Positions 30,601 to 38,411 of a DNA stretch of 64,000 nucleotides are shown here, in pieces (positions within the stretch are counted from its first letter, which is position 1; each line of letters begins with the position of its first letter). This stretch comes from Scheffersomyces stipitis CBS 6054 (taxonomy: Eukaryota > Ascomycota > Pichiomycetes > Serinales > Debaryomycetaceae). Location: positions 2,294,001-2,358,000 of the forward strand of contig NC_009068.1 of assembly GCF_000209165.1 (NCBI RefSeq). The letters are read 5' to 3'. Both the position numbers and the translations under genes were made by a program. Below the pieces are notes generated by a model. The model ran no database searches and was not told the origin of the DNA. It worked only from the letters and a program-made list of their open reading frames with translations.

Positions 30601-33600
30601 TAAGACGATATTGTTCAAGTCGACAGTACGCGTTGAGAATGACGCAGATGTTCCTATTATCGTCAAAGTTATGAATGATAATGCAACAGAAGAGTTGGTG
30701 ATTGAATCAAAGAAAGGAAAGGCATTGCCGATTGATTTTGTTTATGCCAGTGCAATCAAGATACGACCTTATATTGATACTCCTTATGAATGGTCTGATA
30801 GACCACTACATTGGAAAGATCTAATTAAGAATGAAGTGTCTTTGAAATGTTCAGCGGTTCTCAGTAACGATTTGTCGTCATTTTATTTTCAGGCTGAAGC
30901 AATTTATGATCATGAAGAGCCTTTGGCTAGAATTTACCCCCATTTGAGGTTAGTGATTTCTGCTCCTGTGGAAATTGAGAACCTACTACCCTTTGACTTA
31001 AATTACAGGTTATATGACAAGAATCTCAAGAAAGATTGGAAGGGACTGGTTGACAAGGGAATAAAGAGTTATGTGCATGTTGTCAGTTTGGAAAATTTGC
31101 TTTTATTAAGTGTCGAGCCGAAGAATTGTAACTTTGGAAAATCTGAATTCGCTATTATTAATATATCAAAGGCAAGTGAATTTAAAAGAGAGAACACACT
31201 CATTTTAAGAAGCCAAGATGGTCAACAATTAAAATTAAGAATTTACTACCCGAGAAAGAAATCAAATAGCACAAGTCTTCGTGTGGTTATTTATTCTCCT
31301 TATGTCATTTTGAATAGAACGGGCCAGAATCTTCTTGTTGATGAAAAGGGAAACCTGACATACTCATACGGGAAACTGTCGTTACAGCCAGTGATTCCAG
31401 TTATGTTTTCATTCGATAGGTTTGGTGACCGACAAAATAGGGCACAATTGAAAATTGGAGATTCTGCATTTACAGCCCCCATAAGCTTTGATGCGCTAGG
31501 CCAAGACATAAACGCGAAAGCTCAGGTGCCTGGCAGACAAATTGAAATGAATGTTGGGATTTCCATCGCGGAAGGAGAAGGTAAATATAACTTATCGAAG
31601 GTGGTAACGATCGCTCCAAGATATATCGTGAGAAATTCTCTCCAGGAGACCCTACAAATTGTTGAAAATGGGACGACCAAACAAATTCAGATAGGACCAA
31701 AGGAATTATTGCCTCTTTACGGTCTTCGAAGATTAGAAAAGAAGAGTATTTTGATTAAATTCTTGCATTCTTCTAAAACTTGGTCGTCACCATTTACCCT
31801 TGATGATATTGGCCAATTATTTATCAAGGTGTACAAGGAAAATGTTGGACAAGTCTTATTGAAAGTGAGCATTATTTTGGAAAATGCTACAATGTTCATT
31901 CAGATAGAAAATGCAAACAATAATTGGCCATTTTCAATTAGAAACTTCAGTGACTCTGAGTTTTACGTCTACCAAAATGACCCAAATATCAATGAAAATG
32001 GTGAACTCGTCAAAAATGACACACAATACAAGCCTATTTACTACAAAATTCCAGCTAAAAGTGTCATGCCGTACGCTTATGACTATCCTAATGCTGTCAT
32101 CAAGGAGTTGATAATTAGATCTCACGGTAGGGAGAGAGCTGTAAATTTAGCTGAAATTGGAAACTTGAAGCCATTCAGACTTCCACCAACCCAAGATGCA
32201 GAGCAACTGATTGTCGATCTCAACGTTGTGGCAGATGGACCTACTCAATCATTGATCATAACCAATTATGATCCTTCAGTCAGCTTGTATAAACTCCCTG
32301 GAGAAAAATCAAGCTCAACGGTAGCCCTATCCCAGAACTTTGAAGCATCCGAAGGTGACGAGAATTATCATATCAAGATCGTGACCAAGTTTGAAGGTTT
32401 CGGGTTATCGTTGATAAATACTAGATTCCAGGAGTTATGTTATATCACAATTCGAGGATTGGAACTTAGGTACAACGAGTCAGACTTATACCAGAACATC
32501 AGCTTTAAATTGAAGTGGATGCAAATCGACAACCAATTATACGGAGGAATATTTCCGATTATACAATACCCAAGTGTTATTCCTAAGTCAGGTAGAGAGC
32601 TAAATAGCCATCCATCGCTTTCCGGATCACTCGTTCGCGTCAAGGATGATAGCCATGGAGTTCTCTTTATAAAGTATGCGACGATTTTGTTGCAGGAGAT
32701 GACCTTTGAAATTGATGAAGATTTCTTGTTTGCTCTCTTAGAGTTCGCTAAGTTTCCAGGTGCAAGCTGGAACAAGGAATCTGTCGATAAACTATGTGAT
32801 GCTGAACTCAAGCTTCCAGAACCAGGCAGTTTGACAGGAGCTAGCGATATCTACTTCGAAGCTTTGCACCTTCAACCGATCCAATTGAATTTGTCATTTG
32901 TACGTACAGAAAGAGTTAATGCAGAAGACAAAGCTTCATCCCAAAATACATTAATGTTTTTCTTCAATGTCCTTACAATGGCAATTGGAAATATTAATGA
33001 TGCTCCTATTAAATTGAACTCTTTGTTTATTGAGAATCTTAGAGTTCCAATACCCATCTTGATTGAATCAATTCAAACTCACTATGGGCAATCATTTTTC
33101 TATCAAGTTCATAAGATTCTTGGTTCCGCTGATTTCATTGGAAATCCAGTAGGTTTGTTCAATCACATTTCATCTGGTGTACTTGATATTTTCTATGAAC
33201 CATATCAAGGTTTCATTATCAATGACCGTCCTCAAGAGTTGGGAATTAGCATTGCTAAAGGTGGATTGAGTTTTGTGAAGAAGTCAATTTTTGGATTTTC
33301 AGATTCCTTTGCGAAGTTCACCGGTTCAATTGCAAAGGGGTTGTCGGTTGCGACAATGGATAAGAACTTCCAAGAACGTCGTAGACTTAACCAACGCCGA
33401 AACAAACCAAAGCATGCTCTCTACGGAGTTGCATCAGGCGCCAATTCATTCTTCGAATCCGTCTCTTCTGGAGTTACAGGCATTGCAACAGCACCCATAG
33501 AAGGTGCAAACGCAGAGGGGGCAGCTGGGTTTTTCAAGGGCCTTGGACGAGGTGTTGTTGGCTTGCCAACAAAGACTGCAATAGGGTTCTTTGATTTAGC

Positions 33601-34060
33601 ATCGAATGTTAGTGAAGGCATCAGAAACACAACAACAGTTTTTGATGCAGAAGGATTGGACAAAGTGAGACTTCCAAGACACATCCCTCACGACCACGTT
33701 ATAAGGCCTTTTTCGCAAAGAGAAGCCCAAGGACAATACTGGCTCAATTCAATTGATGGAGATGTTTATTTTAGAGAGACGTATTTGGCGCATTTACTAC
33801 TTTCAGGTGAAGAGAAGGTAGTTTTGGTCACATATAAGATGATTGTACTTTTCGAAGTTAACAATTTGAAATCCAAATGGGTGATTAGCTTTGACCAGAT
33901 CAAATCTATTTCAGTTGAACCTTCTGGATTGAGTATTGGACTCAAGAGGAGAGAGGGTCCATTCATCCCCATTCCTGAAAAGAAAAATAGAAACTTCTTG
34001 TACAACAAGATTGCCATTGCTGTTGAGGAATTCAATAAGCACTGCCAAATAGTATTATAG
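24689..34060 (+). CDS. VPS13: Vps13 bridge-like lipid transfer protein
   Basis: 3123 residues in one exon, near the usual ~3140 for yeast Vps13. Vps13 forms a rod with a hydrophobic groove that carries phospholipids between organelles at contact sites (ER, mitochondria, vacuole, endosome, prospore membrane). The N-terminal chorein domain is clear (FESLVANLVNRFLGSYIENF, residues 2-21, then ~110 residues). Long repeating beta-groove segments follow. The VAB/SHR-binding region starts about residue 1864 (NPYLIVNETGFDLEVWSDSS). A C-terminal amphipathic/Atg2-C-like region (GLFNHISSGVLDIFYEPYQG) leads to a PH-like domain (about 3004-3123). Convergent with FMT1, with stop codons 24 bases apart. Confidence 0.97.
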   Translation: MFESLVANLVNRFLGSYIENFDAKQLNIGIWSGDVKLKNLKLKKESLDKFKLPVDVKFGHLGELTLQIPWSNLKSKPVRVIIEDVYLLASPKIIKDFDIEEDNRRELELKKQRLENLEAIQSVTSQAQDGIDTAQNETFTESLITKIVDNLQVTIKNIHIRYEDDSVLAESPYALGISLNELSAVSTDEGWKPSFIEITQTLTRKLLTLKYLSCYMNTESSSIYTDNYEDLLNRFKESIITDQNYSIDLQFLIKPVSGGGKITLNKAGSTEAFPHIRAELLFKSFRIELDSQQYRDILWTASKFHWYTKTHKFRKFRPKVTVEEDPKQWFQYAAKSVLNEIHERNYKWSWEYFAKRRDQRKAYIKLWKAKLSNNMTTDQKYDLSNLETLLPFEDIKFYRSLARSELRKQNAISLASESGANNPQNTSYGGWISSWWGTAPAADASANNTIEEKTEADESKLELSLTDDQRKALYDAIDYDENQEIIDSIDLPKDRVKLEVFTSLEEGGITIRRRTDEQNLAEVVFEGCTAQFYQRPDSFLAKFQLQEFRVEDGTGTTLYKHIVSVKQMHSHLHEDSNVIANDPFFQMSFENNPLDESADSILLGKLKSMTIFYNPMFIEEVARFFRPPKIHLDTVGAIMNAAEATVEGLTAQTRIGLQYALEEHKTINVKLDLQAPLIIVPLDPSNFKSPVAILDAGHISVVSNLVDKAIIEEVRSKESYTEDDWKKLNTLMYDQFNVHLQDAQFLVGPNIKSTMEQLHSETSKGNSLMLDKLNIKLLLGISILPDAHNLAKFKVSGEVPEINLAINDFQYKTIMQIIDASLPNFDEFDGEESSVFEAFGTRNGSVEIEDSPSEQRNPVDQTEKADKTNMDSKQIEAISKQHIFEFSFNVQLVNISLSRCINGHTLQTEPLVDLVGDYLSLNFYNTQKLMHLDLILDDINLIDHIERSGVPEFARLISSNNFTDEEIVNKEIFKLDYWRTQRIVEYNDKEIEVFDQDIKMDIATVKFVVSRKSLLSLLNFVLNTFTDPNAEATPADELKHNDSRDDEVSPQKINVKINLDSIILVLNEDGLKLATLKLSTADISVFLVPEEMEVNGKLGALSLHDEINQGSPRDSLLRNLISMEGDNLAEFVYKTFDREISANTYNTFISFNTGAIAINFVESSLNRILSYLSQFLKMKAIYDKARDAAINQAGQIDDANKIKFDLLIKAPTIIFPTLVKNSNMLYDTVSASLGELYAYNEFKELNGIMKNIISTGIRKVNLLSLFHFEKNCRQKSKIVDNFDVSFLIDYNETYVKDIPTFIINGRMPALDLNLTELQLKKLLSLSDSVLKVFNFPDASYTFDDIEIDAENANAVIRHDTTVRNANVTTKPIKLDVHESQAIEIPPEHRNVELKFEVPSISLKIYNRTFGIEDIEKKRLASFSLNKFDFDFDMREDGHFTSNFSVGSFVVSDIRENTDSKFRELIPPISGDNDQFVLSVTTDGPAEKKNITAMLTIEKPSTILVLDYLFELKAFFDKGFEKDSSMIVDYAQNREMITGDRGSISGSAKIDNSPGPQPSSLNIGFSINVKEPSVILLADSSKEDTEAIVFKVEQVLVASQNVISLAANNIGLFLTAMNDFDDTRYRIIDDFSVSFAHDSNGSTSTSFLTNIQASVDPMIVRVSLRDIRLALDIFNHVNELYSKAHADQTASQESDYNLSEDFKRRLSKYAPSILTSLSAKSLTAKEAVLIDNATVVKGEELVASIGGVRFVLIGDVHELPVLDMNVKPFEVRAINWSTDLNAEVHIEQFVNIYNYARSTWEPLIEPWPIAIYASNVLTPQKSLLVEVVSRQLAEITLTSHSVALLSQISSLITSDQRLKLRGEDNPYLIVNETGFDLEVWSDSSDDTRENRRVIKSHDKLSWSFEDWRDIRENLDTNNKVGILGVRLLNSQYEIVNGISATGEGEELFILYPPVDGVHNRLSCDIALGDDNVKTILFKSTVRVENDADVPIIVKVMNDNATEELVIESKKGKALPIDFVYASAIKIRPYIDTPYEWSDRPLHWKDLIKNEVSLKCSAVLSNDLSSFYFQAEAIYDHEEPLARIYPHLRLVISAPVEIENLLPFDLNYRLYDKNLKKDWKGLVDKGIKSYVHVVSLENLLLLSVEPKNCNFGKSEFAIINISKASEFKRENTLILRSQDGQQLKLRIYYPRKKSNSTSLRVVIYSPYVILNRTGQNLLVDEKGNLTYSYGKLSLQPVIPVMFSFDRFGDRQNRAQLKIGDSAFTAPISFDALGQDINAKAQVPGRQIEMNVGISIAEGEGKYNLSKVVTIAPRYIVRNSLQETLQIVENGTTKQIQIGPKELLPLYGLRRLEKKSILIKFLHSSKTWSSPFTLDDIGQLFIKVYKENVGQVLLKVSIILENATMFIQIENANNNWPFSIRNFSDSEFYVYQNDPNINENGELVKNDTQYKPIYYKIPAKSVMPYAYDYPNAVIKELIIRSHGRERAVNLAEIGNLKPFRLPPTQDAEQLIVDLNVVADGPTQSLIITNYDPSVSLYKLPGEKSSSTVALSQNFEASEGDENYHIKIVTKFEGFGLSLINTRFQELCYITIRGLELRYNESDLYQNISFKLKWMQIDNQLYGGIFPIIQYPSVIPKSGRELNSHPSLSGSLVRVKDDSHGVLFIKYATILLQEMTFEIDEDFLFALLEFAKFPGASWNKESVDKLCDAELKLPEPGSLTGASDIYFEALHLQPIQLNLSFVRTERVNAEDKASSQNTLMFFFNVLTMAIGNINDAPIKLNSLFIENLRVPIPILIESIQTHYGQSFFYQVHKILGSADFIGNPVGLFNHISSGVLDIFYEPYQGFIINDRPQELGISIAKGGLSFVKKSIFGFSDSFAKFTGSIAKGLSVATMDKNFQERRRLNQRRNKPKHALYGVASGANSFFESVSSGVTGIATAPIEGANAEGAAGFFKGLGRGVVGLPTKTAIGFFDLASNVSEGIRNTTTVFDAEGLDKVRLPRHIPHDHVIRPFSQREAQGQYWLNSIDGDVYFRETYLAHLLLSGEEKVVLVTYKMIVLFEVNNLKSKWVISFDQIKSISVEPSGLSIGLKRREGPFIPIPEKKNRNFLYNKIAIAVEEFNKHCQIVL

Positions 34061-34084
34061 ATATAAATCTAGATAATACATGAA

Positions 34085-35227
34085 TTAGTTGAAACATGTA
34101 GCATCAAATTGATGAGGAGTGTCTCCAGATCTCTTTGCCAATGCTTTAAGAAAAACTTCTGGTACCTCTTCCTTGCAAGCTTGAAATTTTAGTTTTCTAA
34201 CGCCAATATGACCATCTACGGTTTTTATAATCAAACGGGGATTACTCGAATCCTCAAGACAAAATTGACCAGGCTTGGAAATCGAAGGGTAATATCCACA
34301 TTTAATAACCTCAATATCAGAAAGAATAACCCTCTGGTTCTCCTGTATTACCTTTTTCTTTCTCTTCAAGTTCACAAATTTGTAAGAATGCAATGGGCCC
34401 AATGCATCTTCCATCCGTTTTATCTGCAACGAAGATTTGATTGACCATTTTATCTCAGAGCTTGATGGACGTATTTTGGGAGCAAGCGAAAACGCGTACT
34501 TATTCTCACTTCGAAGATGGGGCGAACAATTTTCCATGAATAGACCTTCGTCTATAACTTGAACCAAGAGATCACTTCCGATGGCCCCCAAACGAATTTG
34601 CAAGCTCTCAAAGTTATCTTTATTTGAAACAGGTATTTCTTTTGATTGCAAAATTATATTACCTTGATCGAACTTCGTTGGATGAAGGGTCTGTACTGTG
34701 CAACCAGCCGTTCTATCGTCATTAAGCAAAGTATACTGAATCGGCGAAGAACCAGAATATTTAGGAAGCAATGAAGGATGGACATTGAGACCTCCGAATT
34801 CGCAGGACTCCAAAAACTTTGCGGGTATAAGCTTTCCATATGAAACTGCAATTGCCAACGAGAATGTATTTGAATTCAAAATGCTTAGTATATCCTCTGT
34901 GGAATCAGCTCGTAACACAGGAATGCTATTCAAACTTTCCTCTAATTTCTTACAGTAGTCACCAATTGGTAGATCCACATAAGCTTTTAGATTCCTTCCA
35001 GTAGGCTTGATGGTTCTGGTGACAACCTTGATGGACAGAATTCTCTCTGGGTGTTGCAATTTGTACCTGTAAAGTCTATCTAACGATTGCACGCTAAAAG
35101 AATCACTTCCAAAGAAAGCAATATTTAGAGGAGGTATAGCTGATTTCAGAGGAGAAAGCGTACTGATATACCTCACTCCGATTAATCCTCTGAGAGTCAA
35201 CCTATTACGATTCCTAATCAATATCAT
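34085..35227 (-). CDS. FMT1: Mitochondrial methionyl-tRNA formyltransferase
   Basis: Formylates initiator Met-tRNA in mitochondria using 10-formyl-tetrahydrofolate. 380 residues. The first ~30 residues are Arg/Leu-rich without acids (MILIRNRNRLTLRGLIGVRY), a likely mitochondrial presequence. The Rossmann-like formyltransferase domain starts at LNIAFFGSDSFSVQSL. The catalytic region reads GGLNVHPSLLPKYSGSSPIQ (N and H of the N-H-D triad), and the Asp lies in KFDQGNI. A C-terminal tRNA-contact domain follows. It shares a 117 base divergent promoter with MZT1. Confidence 0.94.
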   Translation of the reverse strand: MILIRNRNRLTLRGLIGVRYISTLSPLKSAIPPLNIAFFGSDSFSVQSLDRLYRYKLQHPERILSIKVVTRTIKPTGRNLKAYVDLPIGDYCKKLEESLNSIPVLRADSTEDILSILNSNTFSLAIAVSYGKLIPAKFLESCEFGGLNVHPSLLPKYSGSSPIQYTLLNDDRTAGCTVQTLHPTKFDQGNIILQSKEIPVSNKDNFESLQIRLGAIGSDLLVQVIDEGLFMENCSPHLRSENKYAFSLAPKIRPSSSEIKWSIKSSLQIKRMEDALGPLHSYKFVNLKRKKKVIQENQRVILSDIEVIKCGYYPSISKPGQFCLEDSSNPRLIIKTVDGHIGVRKLKFQACKEEVPEVFLKALAKRSGDTPHQFDATCFN

Positions 35228-35344
35228 GTCTTCATCTTGGAAGAGATTTTGAAAATTGCGAAAAATTATGACGCATTATTAGATTTACATTTTCGAAGTT
35301 TTGTTGATGGATTCTAAATACTCTAAAGTGCGTTTTTAGTAGAA

Positions 35345-35542
35345 ATGAACCAACAAGACCCCACGGAAGTTCCCAAACCTAATGAATTCATTATAAATCT
35401 TGCGAAGATATTGAATATAAATGAGATAGACGAATCCAGCTTACAATTATGTATTAAAATGATCGATCATGGTGTAGATCCAAAGCAATTGGCGCAAAAA
35501 ATCCTCGAAATAAACAGTGAAACCAAATCAGTTTTGGATTAA
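35345..35542 (+). CDS. MZT1: Mozart1-type gamma-tubulin complex adaptor
   Basis: 65 residues, the usual MZT1 size. The helical core carries FIINLAKILNINEIDESSL, CIKMIDHGVDPKQLAQKI, matching the family pattern 'G-x-x-P-E-A-L-A' near the end of the core, here GVDPKQLA. MZT1 binds the N-termini of gamma-tubulin complex proteins and helps to anchor and activate the complex at spindle pole bodies. Saccharomyces lacks this gene but CUG-clade yeasts keep it, consistent with the clade assignment. ATG 35345 is the only in-frame start. Convergent with RRN6 (55 bases). Confidence 0.9.
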   Translation: MNQQDPTEVPKPNEFIINLAKILNINEIDESSLQLCIKMIDHGVDPKQLAQKILEINSETKSVLD

Positions 35543-35597
35543 GATGAATTGTGATATATTACAACTATTATACATACTAGTACAACTAAAGTTAAAA

Positions 35598-38231
35598 TCA
35601 TGAAAACCCACCCTTCCTTTTCTTCTTCTTAGGTTTATTTCCTTGAGAACCAAGGCTTCTCTTCTGGGAAAGCGACGGTGTCATGGTTTGTGATGAAGGG
35701 AAAGATTCTGGTGTCGAAAACAACAAATCTTCTGATGGCAAATACTGGCTCATCAGGACCAAGTTATTTGGTTGGGGTAATTGAGTTAATTGCGAGAACT
35801 GTGCCAAGTTCGATGGAGTTTGAGATTGTGAATTCTTGATCGCTTTTTGTCGAAGTGACTTTGATTTGGAGTTGTTCGATGTGTGATTTGATCTTATTCG
35901 TATTGACGGTAGTGAAGACATGATATCTGCTTGGGTCACTTGTGAATCAAAATTCATGGTTTCGGAAGAATTCGTAGCGTCCAAGTTCCATTCCCCTAAC
36001 AAATTGGAAACCTTTGGCAGTGCCTTTTTGATTACAAATTCATATTCGGATCGAAGTTGGTTCGATATTTCACGAGGCTTCGTCTTGATGAGAGATGCCG
36101 TTAATAGAATAGCCAATTTAATGAGACCATTAATACTATTGTACTTTCGTAAAGAATGAGATCCAGGATAATAGGCTTTGTAGAGCAACTCAAAAATATC
36201 ATTCGCATGAGTTCTTTCACTTTCTTGAACTTCAACAGAATCGAGAATACTGCTAGTCTGAAGAAACCGATTGACAAGACTGGACATCGTAATTCCCTTC
36301 TGCTCATAAAACGAAGACAATTGTTCAATCATTAAGTCGAATTCTGCTACATCTTCGATAAACTTGGGTACTGTGCTAGAAATATCTAACAAAGAAAAGT
36401 ACCTTGCGCTTCGCTCATCAAATTTTCTAGCTCCTTCACCTAACGAATAAGCATATTCTTGAATAGATTGTATTTGAAGAGACTGATCATAAAATATTTC
36501 TTCTGGCTCAACAAGAAAGTCTAATAGCTTCGTGACATTTTTTTTGGATAGAGATCTGAAATGAAGATGAGTGGGATGATTCTTCTCTTTTCTATTGTCT
36601 TCTTCTAAGGCCGACAAATCGGCATCAATAGAACTTAATGTATAATTTGGAAGCTCCGAAAAACATCTAAATGTTAGGGAAAGATCCGTCGTGAGTTCGA
36701 AGAGCCCATAATTTCTAGAAATAATGCATTCTGAATCACTTTCGTCAACAAAATCATCCTTCTCTTGATTTGAGTAGTAAAATTCTCTACTTATGTCCAT
36801 TAGTGCAACTTGCCTCAAATCAGCTTTGCTTCCTTCCCTTCGCAAATAGTATGGGTCATGTAGACTGAACGGCTTTCCATCTCGATATGCAAAATTGTAA
36901 ACAAATATCAACGAATATACCTGCGAGTAAATCAAACAACAATATCTCCTTTCCTGTTTAGTTTCAGTAACTTGAAATCTTAGGGAAGGATCAGAATCAT
37001 CGAGAAAATGCTTCCAGGACATAAGTCTGGTCATCGTAGACTCTGATTTAAACCAAATCAATTCCTTCGAAGTCAAAAGAAATGAGCTTTCACCCAAAGT
37101 TGCGAAGTCTTGAATTCTGGACCAAGTGTTTGAGGTTATGAGTCTTCGAGATTGCAATTTTGGAGAAACGGTAAATTGAGTAACTGACGCCCTTGTCAAC
37201 ACAACAAGATGATTTGAATCATATATCCATTGAATTCGTTTCCAATTTGATAACTCTGTACAATCTTCCAATGATGGACTGCATTGCAGGCTATCCATAT
37301 TGAATTTCTTCACAGAATCAAACAGAATTGTCCACAATCCGAAATGACCTTTTATGTCAATTACTGCAAAGCGCGAGAAGTCATATGGATTTACTGATAC
37401 ATGCGCCAATTCATTGCAGGCTAGGTCTTTGGACTCAATACAACCCAACACCAGCACTTCCAAATTCACTAGAGACTTCGTTTGTATTGCAGGTATACGA
37501 CAAAAAAGTACGTAAACCTTACTGCTTGTTCTTACGACGATATAAGATGGTGTGTAATCAAAAACTTCCCTTGCTATTTCGATTTGCTTTATAGGCTCTG
37601 ATAGCGAAATCTGAAACAGTCTAGACAATTCGGGAATCAATAACTTTATAAAGGATTCTTTGTTGAATTTATTTCTAGCTTCAATTCCCTTACTATTGAC
37701 TAAGCCAATATTTAGAATATTTCCTGATTCTCCAGAGACGTATGCAATCGATCTGAAAGTCTGAGACAGACCCTTCATTTGAACTTTAAATAAGGCAAAA
37801 AGATTCTCGTAATTTGGATCGTACGCAATTGTTGATGTCAAGGTCTTCGATTCTATCAAATACGAATTAAGTATATTATCAGGAACGTACGCTTCTGAGA
37901 CTTCTGATTGATGAAGATTTTTCTTATAAATTGGTTTGATTGCAACTTCTAAGTTGTCATACATTCTTGAATTCAACGTGAACGAAGATGTCAGACTCCG
38001 AGCTAACTCGAAAACAGACTTTGATACTTCGTGTAGAACGACTTCGTCTTCTTGGCACCTAGCGTAACTAGTAGTAGCCATAACTCTAGAACGAATTGCT
38101 GGAGATTTGGAAGACTCATCTTCATCCCCATCTTTGCTGCTTTTCAGATGTGAAGCATCTAGTCTAACTTGACCATTTCCGTCAACTCCATAACTTAGTC
38201 GAATTCCAAGACCCTTCTTATGTGGCCACAT
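35598..38231 (-). CDS. RRN6: RNA polymerase I core factor subunit Rrn6
   Basis: 877 residues, close to the usual ~890. Rrn6, with Rrn7 and Rrn11, forms the core factor that recruits Pol I to the rDNA promoter in the nucleolus. The start WPHKKGLGIRLSYG is followed by a beta-propeller-like region (repeats such as FAVIDIKGHFGLWTI and WKRIQWIYDSNHLVV, with WD-like spacing) and a helical region from about residue 520. The Ser/Gln-rich tail ends in the basic KKKKRKGGFS, as in yeast Rrn6. The family evolves fast; the ends and the propeller Trp pattern support the call. Divergent from CWH41. Confidence 0.85.
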   Translation of the reverse strand: MWPHKKGLGIRLSYGVDGNGQVRLDASHLKSSKDGDEDESSKSPAIRSRVMATTSYARCQEDEVVLHEVSKSVFELARSLTSSFTLNSRMYDNLEVAIKPIYKKNLHQSEVSEAYVPDNILNSYLIESKTLTSTIAYDPNYENLFALFKVQMKGLSQTFRSIAYVSGESGNILNIGLVNSKGIEARNKFNKESFIKLLIPELSRLFQISLSEPIKQIEIAREVFDYTPSYIVVRTSSKVYVLFCRIPAIQTKSLVNLEVLVLGCIESKDLACNELAHVSVNPYDFSRFAVIDIKGHFGLWTILFDSVKKFNMDSLQCSPSLEDCTELSNWKRIQWIYDSNHLVVLTRASVTQFTVSPKLQSRRLITSNTWSRIQDFATLGESSFLLTSKELIWFKSESTMTRLMSWKHFLDDSDPSLRFQVTETKQERRYCCLIYSQVYSLIFVYNFAYRDGKPFSLHDPYYLRREGSKADLRQVALMDISREFYYSNQEKDDFVDESDSECIISRNYGLFELTTDLSLTFRCFSELPNYTLSSIDADLSALEEDNRKEKNHPTHLHFRSLSKKNVTKLLDFLVEPEEIFYDQSLQIQSIQEYAYSLGEGARKFDERSARYFSLLDISSTVPKFIEDVAEFDLMIEQLSSFYEQKGITMSSLVNRFLQTSSILDSVEVQESERTHANDIFELLYKAYYPGSHSLRKYNSINGLIKLAILLTASLIKTKPREISNQLRSEYEFVIKKALPKVSNLLGEWNLDATNSSETMNFDSQVTQADIMSSLPSIRIRSNHTSNNSKSKSLRQKAIKNSQSQTPSNLAQFSQLTQLPQPNNLVLMSQYLPSEDLLFSTPESFPSSQTMTPSLSQKRSLGSQGNKPKKKKRKGGFS

Positions 38232-38411
38232 TGGTGAACCTTTGGAACAACCCTATTTCCTGAATATCTAGACTTGTTTGGGTGCAACTATTTTTATTGA
38301 ATTTTGCAATTGTTAATTTTTCTAGTGATGTATCAAATTCTTCCATACACTCTTTTTTCTTTTTTAAATATGGAACATTATTCTTCAAACTTGGGGAAGG
38401 AGTCTGCCACC

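Noticed and set aside
38304..38411. N-terminal extension of CWH41
   Set aside because: Begins with TTG; the in-frame ATGs at 38328 and 38370 would place extra residues before an obvious signal peptide starting at 38412, and the 833-residue product fits the family.
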